A DNA stretch of 64,000 nt from Komagataeibacter medellinensis NBRC 3288 (GTDB lineage: Bacteria > Pseudomonadota > Alphaproteobacteria > Acetobacterales > Acetobacteraceae). The stretch is from assembly GCF_000182745.2 (NCBI RefSeq), contig NC_016027.1, positions 375,001-439,000 on the forward strand, given 5' to 3'. The notes beneath the pieces were generated by a model. That model was not told the DNA's origin, searched no databases, and was given only the letters and a program-made list of their open reading frames with translations. Both the position numbers and the translations under genes were made by a program. How positions within the stretch are numbered: position 1 is the first letter of the stretch; each line of letters opens with the position of its first letter. This document shows positions 52,905 to 61,968 of the stretch, piece by piece.

Positions 52905-53606
52905 TCAGGGTGCGGTATCAACCAGTACGATCTCGGCATCCCCCAGCGCGCGCACACGCAGCACGGCGGTGTCGGAAATGGCCGCGCCATCACGCTCGCC
53001 TACCCGCAAGCCCTCTATTTCTACCGCGCCACGCGCGGGGACAAGATAGCCCAACCGTTCATTTCCCAGCGGGTATTCCACCACTTCACCATTACGCAGT
53101 GTGGCGCCCAGCACACGTGCATCGGTATTGATGGGCAGCGCGTCGGTATCTTCCTTATGGCCTGATGCCAGTACCACAAACCGCCCCGCGCGCTCGCCGC
53201 GCGGGAAAGCCCGCGTTCCCCATGAGGGCGCATGCCCCGTGCGGTCGGGCATGATCCAGATCTGGAAAAGCCGCGTGGGCACATTATCGCGGTTGTATTC
53301 GCTGTGGCGGATACCGGTGCCAGCCGACATGACCTGCACGTCGCCCGCTTCCGTCCGGCCAGTATTGCCCAGGCTGTCCTGATGCGTGATGGCCCCTTCG
53401 CGCACGTAGGTGATGATTTCCATGTCACGGTGCGGGTGGGTGCCAAAGCCTGTGTTGGGGGCGATCATGTCATCATTCCACACTCGCAGCGCGCCCCAGT
53501 GCATGCGCGCGGGATCATGGTAACTGGCGAAGGAGAAATGATGCCGGGCATCCAGCCAGCCATGGTCGGCATGGCCCAGCCTGTCAAAGGGACGGATCTC
53601 GATCAT
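52905..53606 (-). CDS. Pirin-family protein (YhhW-like bicupin)
   Basis: The 233-residue product has the pirin bicupin: GWLDARHHFSFASYHDP, then GFGTHPHRDMEIITYV with the metal ligands His-x-His, VMSAGTGIRHSEYN and the C-terminal cupin (ARGAVEIEGLRVGERDG). YhhW-type pirins have quercetinase activity in vitro, and pirins are often induced by electrophile stress. AAGG lies four bases before ATG 53606. It is divergent from a LysR regulator with a shared 15-bp palindrome. Confidence 0.88.
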   Translation of the reverse strand: MIEIRPFDRLGHADHGWLDARHHFSFASYHDPARMHWGALRVWNDDMIAPNTGFGTHPHRDMEIITYVREGAITHQDSLGNTGRTEAGDVQVMSAGTGIRHSEYNRDNVPTRLFQIWIMPDRTGHAPSWGTRAFPRGERAGRFVVLASGHKEDTDALPINTDARVLGATLRNGEVVEYPLGNERLGYLVPARGAVEIEGLRVGERDGAAISDTAVLRVRALGDAEIVLVDTAP

Positions 53607-53680
53607 CTGCCTTAACTCCATTTTCCGTTTGCGTGCTGGCATGTTAACGCGGGATTTCTATGGTATATATGGAAATGAAT

Positions 53681-53695
53681 GAAACCTACCGTTTC
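53681..53695. promoter_or_regulatory. LysR-type operator, copy 1 (pirin/lysR promoter)
   Basis: GAAACCTACCGTTTC has 5-bp perfect arms (GAAAC/GTTTC) around CTACC. It is centred midway between the divergent starts of the pirin gene (75 bases) and the LysR gene (77 bases). The identical 15-mer recurs at 55445-55459. Confidence 0.75.
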
Positions 53696-53771
53696 TGAAT
53701 ATTGCACATAAAGACAAGGTTCCGGTTGTCGGTTATGGAAACGATGGATGGAGCGCATTGCTTGAGGATGC

Positions 53772-54716
53772 ATGATGAGACTGCCCGACCTGGAAGCCTG
53801 GGCCATTTTTGCAAAAGTGGCCGAACGTGGCTCCTTTGCCCGCGCGGCGGAGGAGATCCAGCTTTCCAAACCCACCGTATCCAAGGCCGTAAGTCGGCTT
53901 GAGCAGGCGCTGGGGGTTGCGCTGTTCAACCGCAATTCCCGCCAGATGTCCCTGACCGAGACGGGCCGCGCGCTGCTGGGTCATGCCAGCCGTATTCTGG
54001 CCGAGGCCGAAGCTGCCGAGACCGAAGCCCGTGGCGGCACGCTGGTGCCATCCGGCCTGATCCGCATTGCCGCCCCCATGACATTCGGGGTGCGTCACCT
54101 TGCCCCGTTGCTGCCGGGTTTCCTGCGCCAGTACCCTCAGGTCGACATCACCATGGATTACAGCGATGCGCTGGTGGACCTTGTAGCCGGGGGGTATGAC
54201 ATCGCGCTGCGGATCGCGGCACTGGCGGATTCCGCCCTGCGGGCGCGGCGGTTGTGCGGTGTGCGGCTGGTACTGGTTGCATCTCCCGCTTACGTGGCGC
54301 AGATCGGCCATCCTGATGACCCGCGTGCACTGGAGGGGCACAGGAGCTTTGTCTACACCAACACCTCCGCGCCGGGCATGATCCGCCTGCATGAGCGGGT
54401 GAGCGGGCGGGAATACGTGCTGTCACAGACGGCGCGCCTGCGCTCGGACAATGCGGAGGCCTTCCTACCCGCGCTGGAGGCGGGGCTGGGGTTCGGGCTG
54501 TTCCCGGAGTTCATGGTGTGGAAGGGGTTGCAGGCCGGACGCATCATCCGCCTGCTCCCGCAATGGGAGGCGGACCCGGTAGCACTTTATCTGGTCACAC
54601 CCGCCAGCACGCTGCGTCCCATGCGGGTCACGACGTTCATCGATTATCTGGCAGGCGCGTTCGCACGCCCGCCATGGGAGCATCAGGACGCTCCCGCCCA
54701 TTCTGGTGCCGCATGA
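53772..54716 (+). CDS. LysR-family transcriptional regulator
   Basis: The 314-residue product has the N-terminal winged helix-turn-helix ([42 protein letters not shown], broken here at AEEIQ) and the substrate-binding domain ([25 protein letters not shown], then [19 protein letters not shown]). GAGG lies upstream of the ATG pair. It is divergent from pirin and convergent with wrbA. LysR proteins of this layout often sense a quinone or aromatic inducer and activate the neighbouring detoxification genes. Confidence 0.9.
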   Translation: MMRLPDLEAWAIFAKVAERGSFARAAEEIQLSKPTVSKAVSRLEQALGVALFNRNSRQMSLTETGRALLGHASRILAEAEAAETEARGGTLVPSGLIRIAAPMTFGVRHLAPLLPGFLRQYPQVDITMDYSDALVDLVAGGYDIALRIAALADSALRARRLCGVRLVLVASPAYVAQIGHPDDPRALEGHRSFVYTNTSAPGMIRLHERVSGREYVLSQTARLRSDNAEAFLPALEAGLGFGLFPEFMVWKGLQAGRIIRLLPQWEADPVALYLVTPASTLRPMRVTTFIDYLAGAFARPPWEHQDAPAHSGAA

Positions 54717-54723
54717 AAGAACA

Positions 54724-54745
54724 CCCCCGGCCTTATGGCCGGGGG
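54724..54745. terminator. Hairpin between lysR and wrbA
   Basis: CCCCCGGCC and GGCCGGGGG form a 9-bp GC stem with loop TTAT, eight bases after the lysR stop. The T-tract downstream on the plus strand is poor (GTCCATCCAGCTTTT). It separates convergent transcripts. Confidence 0.7.
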
Positions 54746-54774
54746 CGTCCATCCAGCTTTTGCGTGGTAATGGT

Positions 54775-55377
54775 TCAGGCGAGCCGGCGCGCCAGGTCGG
54801 CCACATGCTGGCCAAGGAATTTCGCCCCGTCCAGTTCATTGGCGCTGGGCTGGCGGGAGCCGTCGCCTGCCGCGATTGTGGTTGCGCCATAAGGGGCACC
54901 GCCGGTCACTTCATCCAGCTTCAACTGCCCCTGAAAGCTGTAGGGCAGGCCGGTAATGACCATGCCATGGTGGATCAGGTTGGTCAGGATTGAAAACAGC
55001 GTCGTCTCCTGCCCGCCATGCTGGCTGGCGGTAGAGGTAAACGCCGCCCCCACCTTGCCCACCAGCGCGCCCTTGAGCCACAGTCCGCCTGTCTGGTCCC
55101 AGAAATTGGCCATCTGTGAGGGTATGCGGCCAAAGCGGGTCGGGGCCCCCACGATGATCGCATCATACTCCGCCAGTTCGGCGGTGGTGGCGAGGGGGGC
55201 GGCCTGTTCGGTCTTGAAGTGGTGGGCCTTCGCCACATCCTCGGGCACCAGTTCAGGCACGCGCTTGACATCGGCTTCCAGGCCGCCCGCGCGCACGCCT
55301 TCGGCCACTGCGTGGGCCATCGTCTCGATATGGCCGTAGGTGGAATAATACAGAACAAGAACCTTGGGCATTTTCAT
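54775..55377 (-). CDS. wrbA: WrbA-type NAD(P)H:quinone oxidoreductase
   Basis: The 200-residue flavodoxin-like product matches Wrb[24 protein letters not shown] (FMN phosphate loop), [51 protein letters not shown] and the end [16 protein letters not shown]. It reduces quinones by two electrons and protects against oxidative stress; WrbA is tetrameric and cytoplasmic. The start at 55377 (MKMPKVLV) is accepted, with Met3 as alternative. The upstream palindrome at 55445-55459 equals the one in the pirin/lysR promoter. Confidence 0.92.
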   Translation of the reverse strand: MKMPKVLVLYYSTYGHIETMAHAVAEGVRAGGLEADVKRVPELVPEDVAKAHHFKTEQAAPLATTAELAEYDAIIVGAPTRFGRIPSQMANFWDQTGGLWLKGALVGKVGAAFTSTASQHGGQETTLFSILTNLIHHGMVITGLPYSFQGQLKLDEVTGGAPYGATTIAAGDGSRQPSANELDGAKFLGQHVADLARRLA

Positions 55378-55444
55378 GGTCTCCCGTTATGGCGTGAAGG
55401 TCTCAACACTATCGTGCCCCGGTCTTGCCGATACCCCAAATACG

Positions 55445-55459
55445 GAAACCTACCGTTTC
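55445..55459. promoter_or_regulatory. LysR-type operator, copy 2 (wrbA promoter)
   Basis: The same 15-mer GAAACCTACCGTTTC as at 53681-53695, with the arms extended to GGAAAC/GTTTCC (55444-55460). It is centred about 75 bases upstream of the wrbA start, the same distance as in the pirin promoter. Confidence 0.75.
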
Positions 55460-55478
55460 CGATCTTTTGGGCGTGCGT

Positions 55479-55935
55479 CTACAGTTCGGTCCACTGGCGC
55501 GGCAGGTTGTGACAGGTAGCGGTCAGCCCCAGCTTGCCGGGACGCTTATCGGGCAGGGCCTTGCGGATTTCGATGACCGAGCAGTCAAACTGGTAGGGCA
55601 GGGTGTGCTGCACGTCGTTGCGGATCATGGAGTGCGACCAGAAGAATGCCGCCCACCTGCTGCCGCGCGTGCCTTTATGTACGCTGTGCAGGATCGTGGC
55701 GGGGTTAAGCACCATGGCACCCGCAGGCACCCGGATACGCTGGGTGCCATAAGTATTCTGAATGATCAGTTCACCGCCTTCATATTCATCCAGTTCGCTC
55801 AGGAACAGGGTGAAGGGACATATTGGTGCGGATGCGGACCCGGTGCCGGGCAGGGAGCGGATGCCCGTGTCGTCGCAGTTGAGCAGCGGGTTGCGCCCCA
55901 GTATTTGCAGCACCGGTCGGCCAGTTCGGAGCAGC
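55479..55935 (-). pseudogene. Decayed PKHD-type Fe(II)/2-oxoglutarate hydroxylase gene
   Basis: The frame contains TLFLSELDEYEGGELIIQ, then NTYGTQRIRVPAGAMVLNPATILHSV, WAAFFWSHSMIRNDVQHTL and CSVIEIRKALPDKRPG, the C-terminal half of PiuC/YbiX-type PKHD hydroxylases. Two compensating frameshifts lie just upstream: IRSLPGTG is followed by nonsense in this frame, while RVRIRTNMSL (the expected block with the iron ligand region) is in the next frame, and the frame returns at TLFLSE. The HxD iron motif is replaced by CDD. The N-terminal half is missing. Such enzymes usually accompany siderophore receptors. Confidence 0.7.
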
Positions 55936-56132
55936 AGAACAATGCACCCCTGTGCGTGCCAGTGCTTCAGGCTGGCCTGTATCAGGTTTTTGCCGTGCCA
56001 TCATAACGCACCGGCTGGCTGAACAGGTAGCCACCGATCGGGGCTTAGGGTTTCATGCCTGACCATCCCACAGACCATGCTGCACGGAAATGGGGGAGAC
56101 GGGCAAAAAGTGTACCCGCCACCCGCGCAGGG

Positions 56133-57608
56133 CTATGCCTGTTCGCGCCAGAGGCTGACCGCGTCAATCCCTGCCCTGAGCAGGGTCTGCGCCTGTTCGG
56201 GGCTGTCGGCCTCCACATAGACCCGCAGTTCCGGTGCGTTGCCCGAAGGGCGCAGGTGGACGACCCTGCCATCGGCAAAGGTCATGCGCAGGCCATCGGT
56301 TTCATCTACGCTGGCAAGCGGGCCGCAGATTTTGCACAGGCCCAGCGCCTCGGCTCCCTGTACGGGGTCTTCGCTCAGACGCGCAATCCGGTCTCTGCTC
56401 TGTGCGGTGGGCATTTCAACCAGCCGGTCGCTCAGGGTAAAGCGGGGCGGCAGGGTGCGCACCAGTTCAGCCAGATCCATGCCCGCGTCGCGTGCGGCGA
56501 CCAGCGCGCACAGCATGGGCAGCACGGAATCACGGGTGGGTAGGGCGCGCAGAGTGCGGCCATTGCGTGTCACGTCGCTGCCCAGCAGGAAGCCACCATT
56601 GGCTTCGTACCCGACCGAAGGCAGGCTACCAGCGGCGGCGGCTTCGGTCATGGCGGCAACCACGAAGGGCGAGCCGATGCGGGTGCGCCGCACATCACTG
56701 GCAAAGCCCGAGAGTTCCAGCGCGCTATTGCTGCTAACCGGCGTGGTCACGGCGCAGGCGCCCAGAAAGCGCGCGGCCAGAATGCCCAGCACATCGCCCC
56801 GCAGCCAGTCCCCCGCACGGTCGGCCAGGAGGGGGCGGTCGGAATCGCCATCGGTGGTCAGGATCGCATCAAGCTCACCATCGCTCGCCCACTGGCGCGC
56901 CAGGGTGGCATCCTCGGGGCGGACGGCTTCGGTATCGACGGGAATAAAATCCTCCATCCGGCCAAGCGGTACGGCACGGCCACCCAGCGCTTCGACAATA
57001 TGCACCAGCACGTCACGCCCCACGGCGGAATGCTGGTAGATGCCAAGGGTCAGGCCAGACAGGGCATCAGAACCGAAAAAATCACGGTAGCGAGCGATAA
57101 AGCCGGGCACGACATCGGTCACGGGTGGCAGGATTGGGGGGGATATGAGCGCAGCACTGCCATCAAACAGGCTATCGGGAAGGTCCACATCTTCCTCACG
57201 CATCGCAGCTTCATCGGATTTGAGGAATTCCCCATGCGCGCGATTGAACTTTATGCCGTTGCGGTCCGCCGGAATATGGCTGCCTGTGACCATGAGCGAA
57301 GGGATGCCCCGGCCAAAGGCATACAGGCACAGCGCTGGCGTTGGCACGAAACCGCAGAAGACCGGCCGCCCCCCCATGTGGGTGATGGCCGCGACACAGG
57401 CGCGCAGGATGTGCGGCGTGCTGGGCCGCAGGTCTCCCGCTACGGCAACATCTGTGCCGGGTGCGAACTCACCCAAGGTGGCCAGATGCCGGAGGTAGCC
57501 CACCGTATAGGCGAAGCAAACGCGATCCGTCATGGCGGTAACAAGGCCGCGCGCGCCGCTGGTCCCGAACGCGACGCCAGAGTGCTGCATCCACTGGGCT
57601 ATTTTCAT
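56133..57608 (-). CDS. Phosphohexomutase (phosphomannomutase/phosphoglucomutase)
   Basis: The 491-residue product has all four mutase signatures: N-terminal FGTSGARGLV, the phospho-acceptor Ser110 in TGSHIPADRNG, the metal loop DGDSDRP, the sugar-binding EANGG, and the phosphate-binding RPSGNAPELR near the C terminus. It interconverts hexose 1- and 6-phosphates and would feed GDP-mannose or UDP-glucose for exopolysaccharide or cellulose. It is monocistronic by layout, with about 280 bases of gene-free DNA upstream. Confidence 0.9.
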   Translation of the reverse strand: MKIAQWMQHSGVAFGTSGARGLVTAMTDRVCFAYTVGYLRHLATLGEFAPGTDVAVAGDLRPSTPHILRACVAAITHMGGRPVFCGFVPTPALCLYAFGRGIPSLMVTGSHIPADRNGIKFNRAHGEFLKSDEAAMREEDVDLPDSLFDGSAALISPPILPPVTDVVPGFIARYRDFFGSDALSGLTLGIYQHSAVGRDVLVHIVEALGGRAVPLGRMEDFIPVDTEAVRPEDATLARQWASDGELDAILTTDGDSDRPLLADRAGDWLRGDVLGILAARFLGACAVTTPVSSNSALELSGFASDVRRTRIGSPFVVAAMTEAAAAGSLPSVGYEANGGFLLGSDVTRNGRTLRALPTRDSVLPMLCALVAARDAGMDLAELVRTLPPRFTLSDRLVEMPTAQSRDRIARLSEDPVQGAEALGLCKICGPLASVDETDGLRMTFADGRVVHLRPSGNAPELRVYVEADSPEQAQTLLRAGIDAVSLWREQA

Positions 57609-57891
57609 AAGGTCTTTCTCGCATCTGTCATCGTATCGGACTGGTTCCCAAGGCTACACGATAAGGAGCGTCTGCGCACGCCTCATGTCATGTCCCTGCC
57701 GAAGGGCAATATGGGCATGGGGAAATATGGCATGACAAAGGCCATGCTACATGCAGGAAAACGGTGCGGGGTGGAAAGGTGGCGCATATGTATCCATGTA
57801 AGAAATCTTTCGGTTTTCAAGAAAAAATGAAACCGTTTCTCCTGTCGTTGCGTTTATTACTCTATCGGTATTCAGGATCAATAGGGAGGGG

Positions 57892-58065
57892 ATGATGGCA
57901 AACCTGGTTCATTTTCTGCAGTATGTTGCGCTCAAGCAGTATTTCGACATGCGCGACCAGCAGGCCCGCGGCATCGTAGCCGTGTCAGTTGTCAGTCCTG
58001 TACCCCCGGCCGGGCGCGGGGTGGAGGCAGACCGACATCGCGTCGTACGCATTCAAGCAGAATAA
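57892..58065 (+). CDS. Possible 57-residue small protein
   Basis: An ATG-ATG start with GGGAGG three bases upstream opens a 57-codon frame: MMANLVHFLQYVALKQYFDM, then RDQQARGIVAVSVVSP and VEADRHRVVRIQAE. The first 20 residues are amphipathic, not a signal peptide. Its end overlaps the 3' end of the convergent gene by 13 bases. No family is recognised. The ribosome site is the main evidence. Confidence 0.4.
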   Translation: MMANLVHFLQYVALKQYFDMRDQQARGIVAVSVVSPVPPAGRGVEADRHRVVRIQAE

Positions 58066-58430
58066 CACAGTCCCGCCTGCCATTCCCCGCCGCCATCGCG
58101 GGCGGCGCGCCCGTCGCGCAGCCTGCGGGCCTGTTTCGGCGAGAGCGTGCTGCAGCAGGCATGGATGGCGTCTGCACCCAGCGTGGTGGCAATGCCACCG
58201 GGACCGAAGGTCAGAACCTGTGCAGCGGCATCATCAAACAGCATGGAAAAGACGATGTTCGCCCCCTGTGCCGCGGCGGGCGGGGTAGGGGCCAGGGTTG
58301 CGCCCTGTGCCAGCAGGTCATCCACCCTGGCGGCAATGCGGTTGTACACGCATAGCCCATGCCCTGCCGCCAGCAGGCGTTGCGCCATGGAGTGCCCCAT
58401 GGCGCCCAGCCCGACAAACCCGATCTTCAT
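58053..58430 (-). pseudogene. Truncated NAD-binding beta-hydroxyacid dehydrogenase gene
   Basis: The frame has the full N-terminal Rossmann domain of the 6-phosphogluconate/3-hydroxyisobutyrate dehydrogenase group: MKIGFVGLGAMGHSMAQRLL, then VYNRIAARVDDLLAQGA, IVFSMLFDDAAAQVL and DAIHACCSTLSPKQARRL. It ends after 125 residues, where relatives continue for about 160 more with the catalytic Lys helix. Residues after about 108 no longer match. This is a 3' truncation. Confidence 0.7.
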
Positions 58431-58523
58431 GACCTGACTCCCATTTCCTGTTTTTCCTTACTGGGCTGAACGTGCGTGGTGGGGCGCGGAAACAGGGCAT
58501 GGGGAATTTTCAGGCCGGGCAGG

Positions 58524-59579
58524 TCATGCGCTCTGGGGCATGGTCGCCATGTCGATCACGAAGCGGTATTTCACATCCGAACGCAGCATGCGTGTGTATG
58601 CGGTTTCGATCTCGTCCATGCGGATCATCTCGATATCCGCCGTGATGTTGTGCTTGCCGCAGAAATCCAGCATTTCCTGCGTTTCGGGAATACCGCCAAT
58701 CAGAGAACCGGCAAAGCTGCGGCGCTTCATGAGCAGGCTGAACACGGAAACCGGCAGCGGCTTTTCCGGCGCGCCCACCTGCACCATCGTACCATCGCGC
58801 TTGAGCAGGTCCAGATAGGCGTTGATGTCATGGTCCGCCGCCACGGCATCAAGAATGAAGTCGAACTGCCCGCGCTCTTTCGCCATCGCATCGGCGTCCT
58901 TTGACAGCACGACCTCATGCGCGCCCAGACGCAGGCCATCGGCTATCTTGCCGGGCGATGTAGTGAACAATACCACTTCCGCCCCCAGCGCACGGGCGAA
59001 CTTGACCCCCATGTGGCCCAGCCCACCCAGCCCGACAATGCCAACACGCTGGCCGGGTCCGACCTTCCACTTGCGCAGCGGTGACCATGTGGTAATGCCC
59101 GCACACAGCAGCGGGCTGGCTGCCGCCGGGTCCAGGGTGTCGGGCACGCGCAGCACGAAGGACTGGTCAACTACCACGGCGCGCGAATAACCGCCAAACG
59201 TAATGCCGCGGCCGTGCCGGTCTTCGCCATTATAGGTGGCAACAAAACCGACCTCGCAATACTGCTCCAGCCCCTCGCGGCAGCTGGCGCATTCACGACA
59301 CGAATCAACCAGGCAGCCCACGCCAACCATATCGCCTTTTTTGAAACGGGTGACCGACGTCCCCGTTTCAGCTACCCGGCCTACGATTTCATGACCCGGA
59401 ATGCAGGGATAGATCGTATTGTGCCATTCATTACGTGCCTGATGCAGGTCGGAATGGCACACGCCGCAGTACAGGATATCGATCCGTACGTCATCAGGCC
59501 CGGTTTCGCGCCGCTCGAAGGTAAAGGGCTTGAGTGGGGCATCGGCCGCTGTTGCGGCATAGCCGACACATGAAAGCAT
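58524..59579 (-). CDS. Zinc-dependent alcohol dehydrogenase (YahK/CAD type)
   Basis: The 351-residue product has the catalytic zinc ligands (GVCHSDLHQARNEW, GHEIVG), the structural zinc cysteines (CLVDSCRECASCREGLEQYC) and the NADP-binding GLGGLGHMGVKFARALG. It matches the YahK/cinnamyl-alcohol-dehydrogenase group, which reduces a wide range of aldehydes with NADPH. The N terminus CVGYAATAADAPLKPF is typical. It lies 23 bases after the aldo/keto reductase gene on the same strand. Confidence 0.9.
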   Translation of the reverse strand: MLSCVGYAATAADAPLKPFTFERRETGPDDVRIDILYCGVCHSDLHQARNEWHNTIYPCIPGHEIVGRVAETGTSVTRFKKGDMVGVGCLVDSCRECASCREGLEQYCEVGFVATYNGEDRHGRGITFGGYSRAVVVDQSFVLRVPDTLDPAAASPLLCAGITTWSPLRKWKVGPGQRVGIVGLGGLGHMGVKFARALGAEVVLFTTSPGKIADGLRLGAHEVVLSKDADAMAKERGQFDFILDAVAADHDINAYLDLLKRDGTMVQVGAPEKPLPVSVFSLLMKRRSFAGSLIGGIPETQEMLDFCGKHNITADIEMIRMDEIETAYTRMLRSDVKYRFVIDMATMPQSA

Positions 59580-59602
59580 TCTGGAGTCCTTCCGTTTTCT
59601 GT

Positions 59603-60658
59603 TCAGGCGGATTTGGGTTTCTCGCCCGCCATGGCGCCCGTACGGTAGCCGCCCTGGCGTTCGATCATCCAGCCAGGGTATTCCGGGGGCAGGGCACTGA
59701 CATGATCAAGGGCCGCCAGTTCCACTTCGGATAATGTGATCGCTGTGGCGGCCAGGTTGTCGGTCAACTGTTCGGGGCGGCGGGCCCCCATGATGACGGT
59801 GGTGACCACCTTCTGGTGCAAAAGCCATGCCAGGGCGATCTGCGCCACGCTGCATCCGTGGGCTGCGGCCATGGGGCGCATGGCATCAATCACGTCAAAG
59901 GCGCGTTCGCGGTTGACGGGTGGAAAATCGAAATTCGCCCGCCGTCCGTCACCCGTCATGGATGTGCCATCACGATTGTACTTGCCCGACAGCAGGCCAC
60001 CGGCCAGCGGGCTCCAGACCATCAGCCCCACCTGTTCGGACAGCAGCATGGGAGCCAGTTCACGCTCCAGGTCGCGCCCGGCAAGGGTATAGTACGCCTG
60101 CAGCGAGCGCAGTGGGGCAAGGTTTTTGCGCTCGGCAATGCCCAGCGCCTTGGCAATCTGCCATGCCGCCCAGTTCGATACACCAACATAGCGCACATCC
60201 CCACTGCGCACGAGTGTATCGAGCGCCTCCATGGTCTCCTCGATCGGTGTCAGGGGGTCCACGCCATGGATCTGGTACAGGTCGATATGCTCAAGCTGCA
60301 GCCGCTTCAGGCTGGCGCGCGCCTGCGCCAGGATATGGGCGCGCGAGGCGCCGCGTGCGTTGGGGCCGGCACCCATGGGGCCAAGCACCTTGGTGGCGAT
60401 CACCACATCATCGCGCGCAACGCCAAGGTTGCGCAGCGCCTGGCCCGTGATCTGCTCGGACTGGCCGGCAGCATACACGTTGGCCGTATCGATGAAGTTG
60501 ACCCCGGCATCGAGCGCGGTACGCACAAGCCCGTCCGCGTGTTTCTGGTCCAGGCCGCCCATTTCCTTCCATATGCCGTCATTGCCGCCAAATGTCATGG
60601 TGCCGAGGCACAGTTCGGACACCAGGAGGCCGGTCTGGCCCAGTGGGTTGTATTTCAT
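59603..60658 (-). CDS. Aldo/keto reductase
   Basis: The 351-residue product is a TIM-barrel AKR with the catalytic set Asp (FIDTANVYAAGQSE), Tyr in the same block, Lys (VIATKVLGP) and His (YQIHGVDPLTPIEETMEALD). It also has VSNWAAWQIAKALG and the cofactor region AGGLLSGKYNRDG. The group reduces aldehydes and ketones with NADPH. With the alcohol dehydrogenase downstream and a divergent AraC regulator upstream it forms an aldehyde-detoxification unit. Confidence 0.9.
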   Translation of the reverse strand: MKYNPLGQTGLLVSELCLGTMTFGGNDGIWKEMGGLDQKHADGLVRTALDAGVNFIDTANVYAAGQSEQITGQALRNLGVARDDVVIATKVLGPMGAGPNARGASRAHILAQARASLKRLQLEHIDLYQIHGVDPLTPIEETMEALDTLVRSGDVRYVGVSNWAAWQIAKALGIAERKNLAPLRSLQAYYTLAGRDLERELAPMLLSEQVGLMVWSPLAGGLLSGKYNRDGTSMTGDGRRANFDFPPVNRERAFDVIDAMRPMAAAHGCSVAQIALAWLLHQKVVTTVIMGARRPEQLTDNLAATAITLSEVELAALDHVSALPPEYPGWMIERQGGYRTGAMAGEKPKSA

Positions 60659-60839
60659 CGCTGTTCCCGCGGTTCAGGGGCGCCCGGTCCCATGCGGCTC
60701 CGGGCTGGTGGGACATCATGCCGTGCATGGCAGGGCTTGCATACAGAGATACGATCTGATCCTTGCACGATCCTATCATAGTGACGGCCTGAGCCTGTTG
60801 GTGCCATACCGGACCTGCCACCATGATGATAGAGAAAAC

Positions 60840-61754
60840 ATGATGTCCCAGCCACTCATGACCCTGCGCCAGACCATGGCCCGGCATGCCACGGGCCTGC
60901 AGACCGAAACACCCGTGCCGGGGCTGGTCCTTTTCCATTCGGTGGGGCAGACCCTGCCTATGGAAAGCGTGTACCGCCCCCGGTTGTGCATGATCGTGCA
61001 GGGCAGCAAGCAGGTCAGGCTGGGCACGCGGGTCTTTACCTATGATACGCGCAAATACCTGATCGCAACCGTAGACCTGCCGGTTACCAGTTGTGTCACG
61101 CAGGCAAGTGCGGACATGCCCTACCTGTCGCTCAGCCTTGACCTTGACCCGGCCGAGGTCGCGGCCCTGCTGCTGGGCGCACCACCGGTCGCAACGGACG
61201 CGCGCATGTCTCCCGGCCTTGCGGTCAGCGCATTGACGGATGACCTGCTGTGCCCCATGGCGCGTCTGGTCAACCTGCTGGACCGGACAGGGGATATCCC
61301 GGTTCTGGCACCGCTTATCAAGCGCGAGATCCTCTATCGTCTGCTGCAGGGCGAACAGGGCGGGCAGTTGCGCCAGATTGCCCTGGCTGGCAGCCACCTG
61401 TCGCAGGTCAGCGGGGCCATTGCATGGATACGCCAGCATTACGCGCAGGCGTTCGATGTAGATACCCTGGCGCGGCAGACCGGCATGAGCACGCCCTCGT
61501 TCTACCGCCATTTTCGCGCGGTCACCATGATGAGTCCACTGCAGTACAGGACGCGCATCCGCCTGCATGAAGCGCGCAGGCGGATGGTGAGTGTGGGCGA
61601 AGATGCCGCCAGGGCGGGCTTTGCGGTGGGGTATGAAAGCCCGTCGCAGTTCAGCCGTGACTATCGCCGCCTTTTTGGCGTTCCACCCGCACGCGATGTG
61701 GCCGCGCTGCGCGCCACGCTACGTGCGATGCCGCAGCGTCAGCAGGCAGGGTAG
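60840..61754 (+). CDS. AraC-family regulator (AraC_N plus HTH, YqhC-like)
   Basis: The 304-residue product has the AraC_N domain (PVPGLVLFHSVGQTLPMESVYRPRLCMIVQGSKQVRLG) and a C-terminal double helix-turn-helix (AFDVDTLARQTGMSTPSFYRHFRAVTMMSPLQYRTRIRLHEAR, then AARAGFAVGYESPSQFSRDYRRLFG). The start at 60840 (MMSQPLM) has AGAGA upstream; the long frame beginning at 60231 is antisense-like and rejected. It is divergent from the aldo/keto reductase and alcohol dehydrogenase genes, the same layout as YqhC with YqhD and DkgA, so aldehyde-induced activation is the natural hypothesis. Confidence 0.88.
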   Translation: MMSQPLMTLRQTMARHATGLQTETPVPGLVLFHSVGQTLPMESVYRPRLCMIVQGSKQVRLGTRVFTYDTRKYLIATVDLPVTSCVTQASADMPYLSLSLDLDPAEVAALLLGAPPVATDARMSPGLAVSALTDDLLCPMARLVNLLDRTGDIPVLAPLIKREILYRLLQGEQGGQLRQIALAGSHLSQVSGAIAWIRQHYAQAFDVDTLARQTGMSTPSFYRHFRAVTMMSPLQYRTRIRLHEARRRMVSVGEDAARAGFAVGYESPSQFSRDYRRLFGVPPARDVAALRATLRAMPQRQQAG

Positions 61755-61968
61755 TACGGGCCATTGCGGCCTTGTGCCGCGCATAATACTTGCCTGCAGG
61801 GCACATGAATAAAGTTGCACCCAATAAATGTATTAACAGAATTGTCGTATGCGCATACCTTGATTTACTTTGTAACCTTCCAAAAATTTTTTTTTGTATT
61901 GCGTCGTGATGGTTATTGTTTCCATGCATAACATATTCTAGGGATGCAGCATTGCCGGGGAGTATGAG

